Origin: Dryocola sp. LX212
Lineage (GTDB): Bacteria; Pseudomonadota; Gammaproteobacteria; Enterobacterales; Enterobacteriaceae
Reading direction: 5' to 3'
DNA length: 64,000 nt
Assembly (NCBI GenBank): GCA_041504365.1
Contig: CP167917.1
Span: forward strand, 4,526,001-4,590,000
Below, piece after piece: positions 8,426-20,905 of this stretch. The translations under genes were made by a program, and so were the position numbers. The notes beneath the pieces are model-generated. The model ran no database searches and was not told the DNA's origin. It was given only the letters and a program-made list of their open reading frames with translations. Within the stretch, counting starts at the first letter, position 1. The number at the start of each line of letters is the position of its first letter.

Positions 8426-9508
8426 ATGATAATGAATAACGCCTTGAACACGCCCGCAGCCGGGCAGAAAACCCGCATACTGGTCATCAAGTTGCGCCAT
8501 CACGGCGACATGTTGCTTACCACGCCGGTCATCAATGCCCTGCATCAGGCCTGGCCAGACGCGCAGATCGACGTCCTGCTTTATGAAGAAACCCGCGACA
8601 TGCTGTCCGCACACCCTTTCATTCATCACATTTATGGTATTGACCGAAAATGGCGCAAACTGGGCACCCGACAGCATCTATGCAAAGAGTGGCAGTTGCT
8701 TAAAGCGTTACGCCAGCAGAATTATACCCTGGTGGTCAACCTTGCCGATCAGTGGCGCAGCGCTATAGTCACCCGTTTTACGGGCGCGCCAGTGCGCATC
8801 GGTTTTGATTTCAATAAACGCCGGGGATGGTTCTGGAATCACTGCCACACCCAGCTTGCCTCGGTTGCCGATCATCAAAAACTGCATACCGTTGAGCAAA
8901 ATCTTTCCGTTCTCTCCCCCCTGGCTGTTGCCCCGATGAACGAAGTTACCATGAGCTATCGTTCGGAAGACTGGCAGAAGGTGCAGGAGAAATTGCAAAG
9001 TAAAAATGTTGATGCAGCGTTTATCGTCGTTCAGCCAACCTCTCGCTGGTTCTTCAAATGCTGGGATGAGAGTAAAATGGCTGCGACATTAACCGCACTT
9101 CAGCAGGACGGGCATACCCTGATATTAACCTCCGGGCCGGATAAAAATGAAAAAGCGATGATCGACAAAATCCGTGCCTTATGCCCGTCTGAACACATTC
9201 ATTCCCTGGCCGGCGAACTCAGCCTGCGGCAGCTTGCCGCGCTAATCGATCATGCGAAACTTTTTATCGGCGTTGATTCCGTCCCCATGCATATGGCAGC
9301 CGCGCTGCAAACCCCATGCATTGCTCTGTTTGGCCCGTCTAAGCTGACATTTTGGAGTCCGTGGCAGGTCAAGGGCGAAGTTATCTGGGCTGGCAACTAC
9401 GGCCCGCTTCCGGACCCCGACCAAATTGACACCAATACCAGTGAACGCTACCTCAACGCGATACCTGTGGATGATGTGGTTGCCGCAGCCCGGAGACAAT
9501 TATTATGA
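8426..9508 (+). CDS. waaQ: LPS heptosyltransferase III
   Basis: GT9-family enzyme that adds the branching heptose III to heptose II. RILVIKLRHHGDMLLTTPVINAL is the typical WaaQ N-terminal block, and FIGVDSVPMHMAAALQTPCIALFGPS is the donor-site block. It has 360 residues from the ATG at 8426. An ATG two codons later and a TTG at 8408 are alternatives, since no clear ribosome-binding site distinguishes them. It begins a second plus-strand run of core genes, and its stop overlaps the wabG start by four bases (ATGA). Confidence 0.93.
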   Translation: MIMNNALNTPAAGQKTRILVIKLRHHGDMLLTTPVINALHQAWPDAQIDVLLYEETRDMLSAHPFIHHIYGIDRKWRKLGTRQHLCKEWQLLKALRQQNYTLVVNLADQWRSAIVTRFTGAPVRIGFDFNKRRGWFWNHCHTQLASVADHQKLHTVEQNLSVLSPLAVAPMNEVTMSYRSEDWQKVQEKLQSKNVDAAFIVVQPTSRWFFKCWDESKMAATLTALQQDGHTLILTSGPDKNEKAMIDKIRALCPSEHIHSLAGELSLRQLAALIDHAKLFIGVDSVPMHMAAALQTPCIALFGPSKLTFWSPWQVKGEVIWAGNYGPLPDPDQIDTNTSERYLNAIPVDDVVAAARRQLL

Positions 9509-10632
9509 AACGTTGCCGTCTGGCTATCGTTCGCCAAAAATACCGCCCCGATGGCGGGGCTGAACGTTTTGTCTCCCGTGCGCTGGAGGCGCTTAGCGCC
9601 CACGATCTGGAGCTAAATGTCATTACCCGCCAGTGGCAGGGTGAAAAGCAGGAAAACTGGCACATTCATCTCTGCGATCCCATGAAGTGGGGCCGCATTA
9701 GCCGTGAAAAAGGGTTTGCCGACGCGGCCCGCTCGCTGTGGCAACGCGAGCAGTTCGATCTGGTTCAAAGTCACGAGCGTATCGCAGGCTGCGATATCTA
9801 TCGAGCCGGGGACGGCGTCCATCGCCGCTGGCTGTTGCAGCGTGCCCGCATTCTTCCGGCATGGCGTCAACAGTGGTTGCTTCGCGATCGCTATCACCGC
9901 TATGTTATGGAAGCCGAGCGGGCCATGTACCAGGCGCCCGAGCTGAAAGCCGTTATCTGCAACGCCGAAATGGTGAAGCGTGAAATAATCGAAGATTTTG
10001 CTATACCTGCTAATAAGATACATGTCATCTATAATGCAATTGATTCTTCCCGCTTCGTTCCGGCGACGCCGGAGCAACGTGCGAAATGGCGCAACGAGAT
10101 TAATATCCCCCAACAGGCCGTAGCGATGGTCTATGTGGGGTCAGGTTTTGAGCGTAAGGGTCTGGCCAGCGCTATTCGCGCCATAGCCAGCACAGATCGC
10201 TACCTGATTGTAGTTGGCCAGGATAAAGCAGAAAAGAACTACCGGGCGCTGGCGCAAACTCTGGGGTGTCAGGACCGGGTGGTTTTCACGGGAATGCAGA
10301 AAAATACGCTGCCATTTTATCAGGCCGCTGATGGACTATTGCTGCCAACGCTCTATGATCCCTTTCCGAATGTGATCCTTGAAGCCATGGCCTGTGGTTT
10401 ACCGGTTATTACGTCACCGACCTGCGGCGGGTCAGAATTTATAACAACCGGACAAAACGGATATGTTTGCGATGCGCTGGATATCAAGGCGTTGGCGGAG
10501 GCGGTGATGGCTGTCCCCGCCCTTCACCTGAACGACGCCATGGGAGTGAATGCACGTGAACGAGTCAGGGATGCCACACCGGAAAAACTTTCGCAGCAAC
10601 TTATTTCGCTGTATCAAAACATACTGGATTAG
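9505..10632 (+). CDS. wabG: LPS core galacturonosyltransferase WabG
   Basis: 375-residue GT4-family (GT-B fold) glycosyltransferase. The N-terminus LAIVRQKYRPDGGAERFVSR, the middle FDLVQSHERIAGCDIYRAGD and the C-terminal PTLYDPFPNVILEAMACGLP agree closely with Klebsiella pneumoniae WabG as I recall it. In Klebsiella this enzyme adds alpha-galacturonic acid to heptose II, where E. coli WaaG adds glucose. The E-x7-E donor-site pattern of GT4 enzymes lies in DPFPNVILEAMACG. It overlaps waaQ by four bases and is followed by wabH after three bases. Confidence 0.93.
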   Translation: MKRCRLAIVRQKYRPDGGAERFVSRALEALSAHDLELNVITRQWQGEKQENWHIHLCDPMKWGRISREKGFADAARSLWQREQFDLVQSHERIAGCDIYRAGDGVHRRWLLQRARILPAWRQQWLLRDRYHRYVMEAERAMYQAPELKAVICNAEMVKREIIEDFAIPANKIHVIYNAIDSSRFVPATPEQRAKWRNEINIPQQAVAMVYVGSGFERKGLASAIRAIASTDRYLIVVGQDKAEKNYRALAQTLGCQDRVVFTGMQKNTLPFYQAADGLLLPTLYDPFPNVILEAMACGLPVITSPTCGGSEFITTGQNGYVCDALDIKALAEAVMAVPALHLNDAMGVNARERVRDATPEKLSQQLISLYQNILD

Positions 10633-10635
10633 ATA

Positions 10636-11736
10636 ATGCGCATCCTGATGATTATTGATGGACTCCCCGGTGGCGGGGCTGAAAAAACCGTACTGACCCT
10701 TTCTAAAGGGTTAGTCGGTATGGGCCATCAGGTATCCGTATTCTCGCTGAGGCGCGTTTGCGACTATGAGATCCCCGAGGGGGTCGATTATCAAATCATT
10801 CAGGATCGCTGTAAAAAACCCTGGCGCAAGCTCACCGAGCTTTCGCGTCGTGCCGCATTGCTCGATAAGGCCATCGAACAGGCGCAGAAAAATGGGCACT
10901 ACGATCTCATCTTCTCCCACCTGCACAAAACTGACCGCATCGTCGCCCATACCCGCACCATACCGCGCGAAAAGCTCTGGTATTGCGTTCATGGTATGTT
11001 CTCATTTTCTTATCTGCTGCACCGCCACGGCGTCTCACGCTGGATAAAAAGGCAGAAAATCAAACACCTGTATCAGGGCAGCAACGTTGTGGCCGTCTCT
11101 AAGGCCGTGCTGCGCGATATTACCGGCCGCTTTGATATCTCCCTGGCCAAAAGCGCGGTCATTCATAATCCTTTCGATATTGCGGGCATCCAGCTTCGCG
11201 CTAAAGAGCCGTGCGAAATGGCAGGCCAGGATTATCTGATCCATGTGGGTCGCTTCCACGAGCACAAACGCCATGACCGTTTGATAAAGGCCTACGCGCT
11301 AAGCGGTATACAGGCACCGCTGGTGCTTATGGGTAATGGTTCTGAAGAGCGAATCGCTGAGATAAAAGCGATGGCTCTTGCCGCCGGAGTTGCGGAGCGG
11401 GTGATTCTGAAATCCTTCGTACCAAATCCTTATCCCTGGATTGCTAACGCACGCATGCTTCTGTTGAGCTCCGATTGCGAAGGATTTGGTAACGTACTGG
11501 TTGAGGCCTTAATTTGTCAGACTCCTGCCGTTAGCACGCACTGCCCAGGCGGCCCGGAAGAGATCCTCACCGGCCCCCTGGCCCGTGGTCTTTCCGGCAT
11601 GAGCGATAAAGATCTGGCGGACAAGATGAAGGAGATTTATCAAAATCCTCCGCATATTGATGCCGGCACAATTGAGTCCTACAGTATCAGCGCCATTTGT
11701 CAGCAGTACTTGTCCCTGGCAACAGAAAAAAAATAA
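10636..11736 (+). CDS. wabH: LPS core N-acetylglucosaminyltransferase WabH
   Basis: 366-residue GT4-family glycosyltransferase. GLPGGGAEKTVLTLSKGL is the N-terminal glycine-rich acceptor-side motif, YLIHVGRFHEHKRHDRLI starts the C-terminal Rossmann domain, and SSDCEGFGNVLVEALICQTP holds the E-x7-E nucleotide-sugar motif. In Klebsiella WabH adds GlcNAc to the galacturonic acid placed by WabG. The order waaQ-wabG-wabH is the Klebsiella order. The match in function rests on family and synteny, so the sugar specificity is less certain than the family. Confidence 0.85.
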   Translation: MRILMIIDGLPGGGAEKTVLTLSKGLVGMGHQVSVFSLRRVCDYEIPEGVDYQIIQDRCKKPWRKLTELSRRAALLDKAIEQAQKNGHYDLIFSHLHKTDRIVAHTRTIPREKLWYCVHGMFSFSYLLHRHGVSRWIKRQKIKHLYQGSNVVAVSKAVLRDITGRFDISLAKSAVIHNPFDIAGIQLRAKEPCEMAGQDYLIHVGRFHEHKRHDRLIKAYALSGIQAPLVLMGNGSEERIAEIKAMALAAGVAERVILKSFVPNPYPWIANARMLLLSSDCEGFGNVLVEALICQTPAVSTHCPGGPEEILTGPLARGLSGMSDKDLADKMKEIYQNPPHIDAGTIESYSISAICQQYLSLATEKK

Positions 11737-11756
11737 CAGCGATTTTAGGTAACTTT

Positions 11757-12758
11757 ATGCCCCAGACCCAGACACCTTTGCTTAGCGTCGTCGTTGCCGT
11801 TTATAACGGCGAACTCTTCCTGGAGAAATTCTTCGCCTGCCTGCAGGCCCAGGCCATTGATGAAATGGAAATCATCATGGTGAACGACGGTTCAACCGAC
11901 GGTTCGATGGCAATCATTGAAAACTGGCGCGCGACGTTTCCAGAGATGTGCGTGATTGAGCAGGAAAACCAGGGTGTATCCGTTGCCCGCAACACAGGGC
12001 TAGCCGTAGCGACCGGCAAATACCTCTCTTTCCCGGACATTGACGACGATTTCAAACCCGGCATGTACCGTCGGCTGCTCGATCTGGCGCTGGCTGGCGA
12101 TCTGGATGTAGTGACCTGCAATGGTAACTACGTCTACGAGAATAACAAAAAGCCCACTCGCTCCATCTTCCCGGAAGATAAACTGCGCTCAACCGGCGTG
12201 CTGAGCGGCCCGGTATGGCTGAAAATGGCGCTCGATTCCCGCAAATTTTTGCATGTCACCTGGCTGAACCTGTACCGCCACGATTTCATTCGCGAGCACG
12301 GCTTCTCCTTCGAACCCGGCCTGCGTCATCAGGATATCCCCTGGACCACAGAAGTGCTGCTGGCGGCCAGACGCGTCCAGTACACCAGCGAAAAATTTTA
12401 CGATTACTATATCCATTCGGCTTCGGTTTCACACAAGCCGGATACCGACGACACGCTTATTCGCTCAGCGCGCCACTACATCCGCATCCTCGAAATGCTT
12501 GAAGAGATAAACCAGCGCTATCCGGAACAGGTAAAAAATATTCCGGCCTGCCAGTGGCAGATAGCTAAAGAAGGGCTGGGTATTCTGCACACTTTCAATA
12601 CCATGAAAGACCCTAAGAAAAAAAAGATGATTATTCAGGAGTTCTTCGACCACGGCATCTGGCGGCTGATCTGGAAAAACGCACGCGGCTTCCGTCTGCG
12701 CTGGCGATTAGGCAGAAGGTACTTTAAGCTTAAAAAAGCGACGCGTGTGCCTGGTTAA
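11757..12758 (+). CDS. GT2-family glycosyltransferase of the LPS core
   Basis: 333 residues. LLSVVVAVYNGELFLEKF and IIMVNDGSTDGS are the first two blocks of the GT2 (GT-A) nucleotide-sugar fold. SVARNTGLAVATGKYLSFPDIDDD contains the D-x-D metal motif. The C-terminus is strongly basic (KNARGFRLRWRLGRRYFKLKKATR), suited to peripheral contact with the inner membrane. The ATG at 11757 follows TAGGTAACTTT, a fair ribosome-binding site, and starts 20 bases after wabH. It probably adds an outer-core sugar after WabH; I cannot name donor or linkage. A longer in-frame start inside wabH is unlikely. Confidence 0.8.
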   Translation: MPQTQTPLLSVVVAVYNGELFLEKFFACLQAQAIDEMEIIMVNDGSTDGSMAIIENWRATFPEMCVIEQENQGVSVARNTGLAVATGKYLSFPDIDDDFKPGMYRRLLDLALAGDLDVVTCNGNYVYENNKKPTRSIFPEDKLRSTGVLSGPVWLKMALDSRKFLHVTWLNLYRHDFIREHGFSFEPGLRHQDIPWTTEVLLAARRVQYTSEKFYDYYIHSASVSHKPDTDDTLIRSARHYIRILEMLEEINQRYPEQVKNIPACQWQIAKEGLGILHTFNTMKDPKKKKMIIQEFFDHGIWRLIWKNARGFRLRWRLGRRYFKLKKATRVPG

Positions 12759-12922
12759 GCAGATCTCATGCGGGCGACATCCGGTCTGCCCGCAATCAGC
12801 TGAATTCGTTGTCTGCTTACCCGAACCCGCGTTAAAGACCGTCTAAACTCACCAAAACAATAGCTTTACGCCCTGCGAATGCTTAGAATTTGCCCGCCGA
12901 TAAAAAAATACGGAAAATTCGC

Positions 12923-14196
12923 TTGGAATCGTTGTATACCGCCCTGCTCTATCTCATTCAGCCCTTTGTGTGGCTGCGACTTTTGCTCCGTAGCCGCAAA
13001 GCTCCTGCGTATCGTAAACGCTGGGCGGAACGTTATGGCTTTTGTCGTGGGAAAGTAGCGCCGGACGGTATCATGCTGCACTCCGTATCCGTCGGGGAAA
13101 CGCTTGCGGCTATTCCGCTGGTTCGGGCCCTGCGCCATCGTTATCCGACGATCCCAATTATCGTTACTACGATGACGCCAACCGGCTCCGAGCGAGTTCA
13201 GTCAGCCTTTGGTAAAAACGTCCATCACGTCTATCTGCCTTACGATCTACCCGGCTCAATGAACCGTTTCCTGGACACCGTGCGGCCTAAGCTTGTGATC
13301 GTCATGGAAACAGAGCTGTGGCCAAACATGATCGCCGCACTGCACGAACGAAAAATCCCGCTGGTCATCGCCAACGCTCGCCTGTCCGAACGCTCGGCAA
13401 AAGGCTACAAGAAGCTCGGTGATTTCACGCGCCGCCTGATGAGCCGTATCACGCTGATTGCCGCACAGAACGAAGAAGATGCGGGGCGATTCCTGGAGCT
13501 GGGACTTAAACGCTCGCAGCTTACTGTCACCGGTAGCCTGAAGTTTGATATCTCCGTGACACCAGAGCTTGCCGCCCGTGCGATTACCCTGCGCCGCCAG
13601 TGGGCTCCTCGTCGTAAGGTCTGGATTGCAACCAGCACTCATGACGGTGAAGAAAGCATTATTCTCGACGCACATCGCCAGCTGCTGGCGAAGTTCCCGG
13701 ATTTACTGTTGATCCTGGTGCCGCGCCATCCGGAACGCTTTAAAGATGCCAAAGTTCTGGTGCAGAAAGGTGGCTTTAGCTTCACCCTGCGCAGCAGCGG
13801 CGAGATCCCCTCTAACAGCACTCAGGTCGTCATTGGTGATTCGATGGGCGAACTGATGCTGCTCTACGGCATTGCCGATCTGGCCTTCGTTGGCGGCAGC
13901 CTTGTTGAACGCGGCGGCCATAATCCGCTTGAGCCAGCGGCTCACGCCATTCCGGTGCTGATGGGCCCGCACATCTTCAACTTCAAAGATATCTGCGCCA
14001 GGCTTCAGCAGGCGGACGGGCTAATCACTGTCACCGACGCTGAATCACTGGTCAGCGAAATCACCACCTTGCTGACGGATGAAGACTATCGTCTTTATTA
14101 TGGTCGTCACGCCGTGGAAGTTCTGCACCAGAATCAGGGTGCACTCCAGCGTTTGCTACAGTTACTGCAACCCTATCTGCCCCAGCGGAGCCACTA

Positions 14197-14197
<1 letters not shown>
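12923..14197 (+). CDS. waaA: Kdo transferase (3-deoxy-D-manno-octulosonic acid transferase)
   Basis: Bifunctional enzyme that adds two Kdo residues to lipid IVA, the first committed core step, at the inner membrane. It has 424 residues. [39 protein letters not shown] and [18 protein letters not shown] are diagnostic WaaA blocks. No ATG fits: I chose TTG at 12923, giving an N-terminus ([13 protein letters not shown]) that matches E. coli WaaA, with CGGAAAA as ribosome-binding site. Residues 4-20 form the N-terminal membrane anchor. A 164-bp gap separates it from the GT2 gene, so it may have its own promoter. It overlaps waaE by one base (TAATG). Confidence 0.95.
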
Positions 14198-16258
<2,061 letters not shown>

Positions 16259-16283
16259 TTCTCCTCCAGGCAGACTTAAAACA

Positions 16284-16310
16284 AAAAAACCCCGCCGAAG
16301 CGAGGTTTTT
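16284..16310 (-). terminator. Terminator after rpmG
   Basis: On the minus strand, a GC-rich stem AACCTCGC-TTCG-GCGGGGTT (one G-T pair) is followed by a run of T. It should end most rpmB-rpmG transcripts before mutM. Confidence 0.7.
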
Positions 16311-16327
16311 CATCAAAGTCACTAAAA

Positions 16328-16498
<171 letters not shown>

Positions 16499-16508
16499 TT
16501 AGTTCCTC

Positions 16509-16766
<258 letters not shown>

Positions 16767-16802
16767 TTAGCTCGAGCTTCGTATAGGGTTATGGCGCCTC
16801 GT

Positions 16803-16852
16803 CAGGCTGCAAGCCTGGTCCCTGGCGGTTCAATGTGAACCACAGTGCCAGG
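16803..16852 (-). other. Structured 5' leader of rpmB (two tandem hairpins)
   Basis: Between the rpmB promoter and its ATG there is a nested inverted repeat at 16821-16852 (arms CCTGGC/GCCAGG enclosing GGTTCA/TGAACC, with a 3-base apical loop and a 5-base bulge). A second hairpin lies at 16803-16817 (CAGGCT/AGCCTG). Neither has a T run, so they are not simple terminators. They could be a ribosomal-protein-binding leader; this is inference. Confidence 0.5.
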
Positions 16853-16889
16853 CGCATAATGCCAAACCCGAGATTCTCAAAGGTGGCGT

Positions 16890-16918
16890 AGTATACGCTG
16901 CATAACGCATGTGCTCAA
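16890..16918 (-). promoter_or_regulatory. rpmB sigma-70 promoter
   Basis: On the minus strand the -35 box TTGAGC (16913-16918) and -10 box TATACT (16890-16895) are separated by 17 bases, which is near-ideal. Confidence 0.75.
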
Positions 16919-16960
16919 GTCCCGAACAGACAAAGATCCCCAAGGATCGCGCAATTCGGC

Positions 16961-17638
16961 CTAAATCCACCCACGCTCTGCAAAAGAAACGTACTCTCCG
17001 CGACCGATAACCAGATGGTCAAGCACGCGAATTTCCATAAAAAGGCAGGCACTCACGATACGCTCGGTAATCGCCCGGTCAGCTTTACTGGGTTCGGCCC
17101 TGCCCGACGGGTGATTATGCGCAAGAATGACCGCCGCTGCATTAGATTTCATTGCTTCACGAACAATTTCTCTCGGATGCACCTCAACATGGTTAAGGGT
17201 TCCGGAAAACATGGGGATGCATTTGATAATGCGATGCTGGTTATCAAGAAAGATAACCATGAAGATCTCACGCTCTTCGGTCGTCAGCTGGCTTTGAATA
17301 AACTCACGCACGGCATCCGGATTTTTGAGCGTCAACTCTTCTACACCGCGAGAGATGTAATAACGTCTGGCGAGCTCAGCCACAGCATTCAGCTGCGTAT
17401 ATTTTGCCTTGCCGATACCTTTAATCTCTTTAAATTGTGAATAGTCGGCGGACAACAAACGACTTAGCGAGCCGAACTTGTCTATCAACAGTTTCGCCAG
17501 CGTCAGCACGTTCATTTCTCTTGTTCCTGTCCTTAAGAAGAGCGCCAGCAGTTCAACATCGGTGAGAGAACCCACGCCGAACTCAAGCAACTTTTCTCTT
17601 GGTAAGCTTTTGTTATTAAGGCTAATCATTGCTTCCAT
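16961..17638 (-). CDS. radC: RadC-family JAMM/MPN-domain protein (YicR)
   Basis: 225 residues from the ATG at 17638, which has GGAGG five bases upstream; a frame open further upstream is not homologous. The N-terminal half is helix-hairpin-helix-like ([21 protein letters not shown]). The C-terminal half has the JAMM metalloprotease-type motif [14 protein letters not shown]. The biochemical role of RadC is not established; the old link to recombination repair came from a recG allele. It is divergent from coaBC, as in E. coli. Confidence 0.93.
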   Translation of the reverse strand: MEAMISLNNKSLPREKLLEFGVGSLTDVELLALFLRTGTREMNVLTLAKLLIDKFGSLSRLLSADYSQFKEIKGIGKAKYTQLNAVAELARRYYISRGVEELTLKNPDAVREFIQSQLTTEEREIFMVIFLDNQHRIIKCIPMFSGTLNHVEVHPREIVREAMKSNAAAVILAHNHPSGRAEPSKADRAITERIVSACLFMEIRVLDHLVIGRGEYVSFAERGWI

Positions 17639-17798
17639 CATACCCTCCACTCCCTTGCGCTGCCCATTCTGCCCCAGTCTTTCGCCACCTGCGACAGAGA
17701 GATACTCACGCTGCGGCGCGCCTCGCAAACTGCAAAAAGTCCTTCTCTGAGGAGTGTGATAAAATAGACGCAAGATTAAGACTTCGAATGGGAAAATC

Positions 17799-19013
17799 AT
17801 GATGGGGCTTTCCGGCAAAAAAATTGTTCTGTGTGTGAGCGGCGGCATCGCAGCTTATAAAACGCCTGAACTGGTACGTCGCCTGCGCGATCGCGGAGCA
17901 GACGTACGCGTGGCGATGACCGAGGCGGCAAAAGCCTTCATTACGCCATTGAGCCTGCAGGCCGTGTCTGGTTACCCGGTGTCGGACAGCCTGCTCGACC
18001 CCGCAGCAGAAGCCGCAATGGGCCATATTGAACTGGGTAAATGGGCCGATTTAGTGATGTTAGCCCCAGCCACTGCCGATCTCATCGCGCGGGTGGCGAC
18101 GGGTATGGCCAACGATCTGGTCAGTACGATTTGCCTTGCCACCCCTTCCCCGATTGCGGTTGTTCCGGCCATGAATCAGCAGATGTATCGCGCAGCAGCA
18201 ACCCAGCATAATCTTGATGTCCTGTCTTCTCGTGGCCTGCTGATATGGGGTCCAGACAGCGGCAGTCAGGCCTGTGGCGACGTTGGGCCTGGCCGTATGC
18301 TTGACCCATTAACCATCGTCGAAATGGCCTTGCAGCATTTTAGCGTAGTCAAAGATCTGCAACATCTTAACGTCATGATCACCGCCGGGCCGACACGCGA
18401 ACGCCTTGACCCGGTACGCTACATTACCAACGACAGCTCCGGGAAAATGGGTTATGCCATTGCCGAAGCTGCTGCGGCTCGCGGTGCGAGCGTCACTCTG
18501 GTTTCCGGCCCGGTCTCTTTACCTACCCCACCGTGGGTAAAACGAATTGATGTGACCTCCGCGCTCGAGATGGAAGCTGCCGTTGGGCAAAATGTGGCAG
18601 GCCAGCATATTTTTATCGGCTGTGCGGCCGTGGCAGATTACCGGGCAGCAAGCGTTGCTGATGAAAAAATCAAAAAGCAAGGTGATGAAATCACTCTAAA
18701 AATGGTGAAAAACCCGGATATTGTCGCCGGGGTCGCCGCACTTTCGGTCAACAGACCCTACGTCGTTGGGTTTGCCGCCGAAACAACTAATGTGGAAGAA
18801 TACGCCCGGCAAAAGCGTATCAAGAAGAACCTCGACCTGATTTGTGCAAACGATGTTTCACATGCAGAGCAGGGATTTAACAGTGATAACAACGCATTGC
18901 ACCTTTTCTGGCAGGAAGGAGACAAAGTCTTACCGCTCGAGCGTAAGTCACTCCTTGGCCATCTCTTATTAGACGAGATCGTTACCCGTTATGATGAAAA
19001 AAATCGACGTTAA
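17799..19013 (+). CDS. coaBC: Bifunctional phosphopantothenoylcysteine decarboxylase / phosphopantothenate-cysteine ligase
   Basis: 404-residue flavoprotein of CoA synthesis. The N-terminal CoaC half begins with [20 protein letters not shown] and holds the active-site region PAMNQQMY. The C-terminal CoaB half starts near [19 protein letters not shown] (residue about 190) and has KMVKNPDIV. It joins cysteine to 4'-phosphopantothenate with CTP and then decarboxylates the product. The first two codons are both ATG; either could be used. Its last codons overlap the dut start by 23 bases. Confidence 0.97.
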   Translation: MMGLSGKKIVLCVSGGIAAYKTPELVRRLRDRGADVRVAMTEAAKAFITPLSLQAVSGYPVSDSLLDPAAEAAMGHIELGKWADLVMLAPATADLIARVATGMANDLVSTICLATPSPIAVVPAMNQQMYRAAATQHNLDVLSSRGLLIWGPDSGSQACGDVGPGRMLDPLTIVEMALQHFSVVKDLQHLNVMITAGPTRERLDPVRYITNDSSGKMGYAIAEAAAARGASVTLVSGPVSLPTPPWVKRIDVTSALEMEAAVGQNVAGQHIFIGCAAVADYRAASVADEKIKKQGDEITLKMVKNPDIVAGVAALSVNRPYVVGFAAETTNVEEYARQKRIKKNLDLICANDVSHAEQGFNSDNNALHLFWQEGDKVLPLERKSLLGHLLLDEIVTRYDEKNRR

Positions 19014-19449
19014 GATTCTGGACCCGCGTGTAGGCCAGCAATTCCCGCTGCCGACCTATGCCACCTCTGGCTCCGCCGGCCTCGACCTGCGTGCTTGCCT
19101 GGACGATGCCGTTGAACTTGCGCCTGGAGCCACCACCCTGGTGCCAACGGGTCTGGCGATTCATATCGGCGATCCTGGTCTTGCTGCCGTTATTCTCCCG
19201 CGCTCCGGCCTTGGCCATAAACATGGTGTAGTGCTGGGTAACCTGGTCGGGCTGATAGATTCTGATTATCAGGGCCAGCTTATGGTATCCGTCTGGAATC
19301 GCGGGCAAGATAGCTTCACGATCCAACCAGGCGAGCGCATCGCCCAAATGGTGTTTGTGCCGGTTGTGCAGGCCGAATTTAATCTGGTCGAAGATTTTGA
19401 TGTAAGCGTACGCGGTGAAGGCGGTTTTGGTCACTCCGGTCGTCAGTAA
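18991..19449 (+). CDS. dut: dUTP diphosphatase
   Basis: Trimeric dUTPase that hydrolyses dUTP to dUMP and pyrophosphate, keeping uracil out of DNA and feeding thymidylate synthesis. It has 152 residues. The five conserved motifs can be seen, including [43 protein letters not shown] and the C-terminal GFGHSGR. It starts inside the end of coaBC, so the pair is translationally coupled, and is followed by slmA, as in E. coli. Confidence 0.97.
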   Translation: MMKKIDVKILDPRVGQQFPLPTYATSGSAGLDLRACLDDAVELAPGATTLVPTGLAIHIGDPGLAAVILPRSGLGHKHGVVLGNLVGLIDSDYQGQLMVSVWNRGQDSFTIQPGERIAQMVFVPVVQAEFNLVEDFDVSVRGEGGFGHSGRQ

Positions 19450-19571
19450 GCTCACTTTATAAACGTAACCACATAGCGTTATAACGTTAAAACAGACCGC
19501 AAGCGGTATGCCTGCGGGCGCCGTGTGGCTGCTTGCCTGACAAGTGCTTTATTTCAGGGGTATTTTAGAAC

Positions 19572-20168
19572 ATGGCAGAAAAACAGACAGCGAAACGGAA
19601 TCGTCGCGAAGAAATACTTCAGTCGCTGGCCCAGATGCTTGAATCCAGCGATGGAAGCCAGCGCATTACCACCGCAAAGCTTGCAGCCACCGTGGGCGTT
19701 TCTGAAGCGGCACTCTATCGTCATTTTCCCAGCAAAACGAAAATGTTCGATAGCCTGATCGAATTTATAGAAGACAGCCTGATCACCCGCATCAATCTCA
19801 TTCTCAAAGACGAGAAAGACACTTTTGCCCGTCTGCGGCTGATGGTGCTGCTGATTCTGGGTTTTGGGGAAAAGAACCCGGGGCTGACCCGCATTCTGAC
19901 AGGACACGCGCTGATGTTTGAACAGGATAAGCTGCAGGGGCGTATCAATCAGCTGTTTGAGCGCATTGAGGTCCAGCTGCGTCAGGTCATGCGTGAGAAG
20001 AAAATGCGCGATGGTGAAGGTTTCAGCACCGATGAGGCGCTGCTTGCCAGCCAACTGCTGGCTTTCTGCGAAGGCATGCTTTCTCGCTTCGTGCGAAGCG
20101 AGTTCCGTTACTCACCAACGGATGATTTTGATACCCGCTGGCCGCTTATCGCCGCACAGCTTCGCTGA
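19572..20168 (+). CDS. slmA: Nucleoid occlusion factor SlmA (TetR family)
   Basis: 198-residue TetR-type DNA-binding protein that binds chromosomal sites and blocks FtsZ-ring assembly over the nucleoid. The N-terminal helix-turn-helix is [22 protein letters not shown] (about residues 35-56). The all-helical C-terminal domain is the FtsZ-binding and dimer region. The gene lies 122 bp after dut; a G/C-rich partial repeat in that gap has no T run. Confidence 0.96.
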   Translation: MAEKQTAKRNRREEILQSLAQMLESSDGSQRITTAKLAATVGVSEAALYRHFPSKTKMFDSLIEFIEDSLITRINLILKDEKDTFARLRLMVLLILGFGEKNPGLTRILTGHALMFEQDKLQGRINQLFERIEVQLRQVMREKKMRDGEGFSTDEALLASQLLAFCEGMLSRFVRSEFRYSPTDDFDTRWPLIAAQLR

Positions 20169-20171
20169 AAA

Positions 20172-20192
20172 AAGGGCCTGTTTACAGGCCCT
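20172..20192. terminator. Terminator between convergent slmA and pyrE
   Basis: Perfect stem GGGCCTG/CAGGCCC with a short TTTA loop. On the minus strand it is followed by TTTTTT, so it works best for pyrE; on the plus strand the T run is weak. Confidence 0.7.
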
Positions 20193-20204
20193 GTTTACTA
20201 CTGA

Positions 20205-20846
20205 CTACACGCCGTATTGCGTACGGTATTCCTTCACGGCCTGCAGGCTTTCTGCCATCTCCGGCTTCTCTTCCAGATAGGCAATCAGATCTTTAAGCGT
20301 GATGATCGAGATCACCTGACACTGATAATCGTTTTCCACTTCCTGAATCGCAGATATTTCTCCGCGTCCCCGCTCCTGGCGGTCCAGGGAAATCAGCACA
20401 CCGGCCAGTGTCGCATCGTTTGCCGCGATAATTTCCATCGACTCACGAATTGCCGTGCCTGCCGTAATAACGTCATCCACCAGCATAACGCGGCCTTCTA
20501 ATGCGCTTCCTACCAGATTGCCACCTTCGCCATGATCTTTGGCTTCTTTGCGGTTAAAGCAGTAAGGCACATCACGTTCATGATGCTCCGCCAGCGCAAC
20601 CGCCGTGGTGGTGGCGATAGGGATCCCTTTGTAAGCAGGCCCAAACAGCAAATCAAACTCAATGCCGGAATCCATCAGCGCGGCGGCATAAAAGCGGCCA
20701 AGCAGTGCCAGATCGCGCCCGGTATTGAACAGCCCGGCATTGAAGAAATAGGGACTGGTACGTCCGGATTTAAGCGTAAACTCGCCAAACTTAAGTACCT
20801 GCCTGCTAAGCGCAAACTCAATAAACTGGCGCTGATACGGTTTCAT
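20205..20846 (-). CDS. pyrE: Orotate phosphoribosyltransferase
   Basis: Makes orotidine 5'-phosphate from orotate and PRPP in pyrimidine synthesis. It has 213 residues from the ATG preceded by AGGAG. The PRPP-binding motif [17 protein letters not shown] is near residue 120. [18 protein letters not shown] is the other active-site segment. It is co-transcribed with rph through an attenuator (20874-20900). Confidence 0.97.
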   Translation of the reverse strand: MKPYQRQFIEFALSRQVLKFGEFTLKSGRTSPYFFNAGLFNTGRDLALLGRFYAAALMDSGIEFDLLFGPAYKGIPIATTTAVALAEHHERDVPYCFNRKEAKDHGEGGNLVGSALEGRVMLVDDVITAGTAIRESMEIIAANDATLAGVLISLDRQERGRGEISAIQEVENDYQCQVISIITLKDLIAYLEEKPEMAESLQAVKEYRTQYGV

Positions 20847-20873
20847 GGATTCGCTCCTGTAATGTACGGACAT

Positions 20874-20900
20874 AAAAAAGGCGACTGCTTAAGTCGCCTT
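20874..20900 (-). promoter_or_regulatory. pyrE attenuator (UTP-sensitive transcription terminator)
   Basis: Between rph and pyrE on the minus strand, a perfect 9-bp stem AAGGCGACT/AGTCGCCTT with a 5-base loop is followed by a T run, just after the rph stop. In E. coli the same arrangement attenuates pyrE: when UTP is low, ribosomes translating rph follow the polymerase closely and prevent hairpin formation. Confidence 0.8.
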
Positions 20901-20905
20901 ATAAA

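Noticed and set aside
12776-12803. Inverted repeat GCGGGC/GCCCGC between the GT2 gene and waaA
   Set aside because: It has no T run and a long loop, so a terminator call is not supported; it could be a REP-like or chance repeat.
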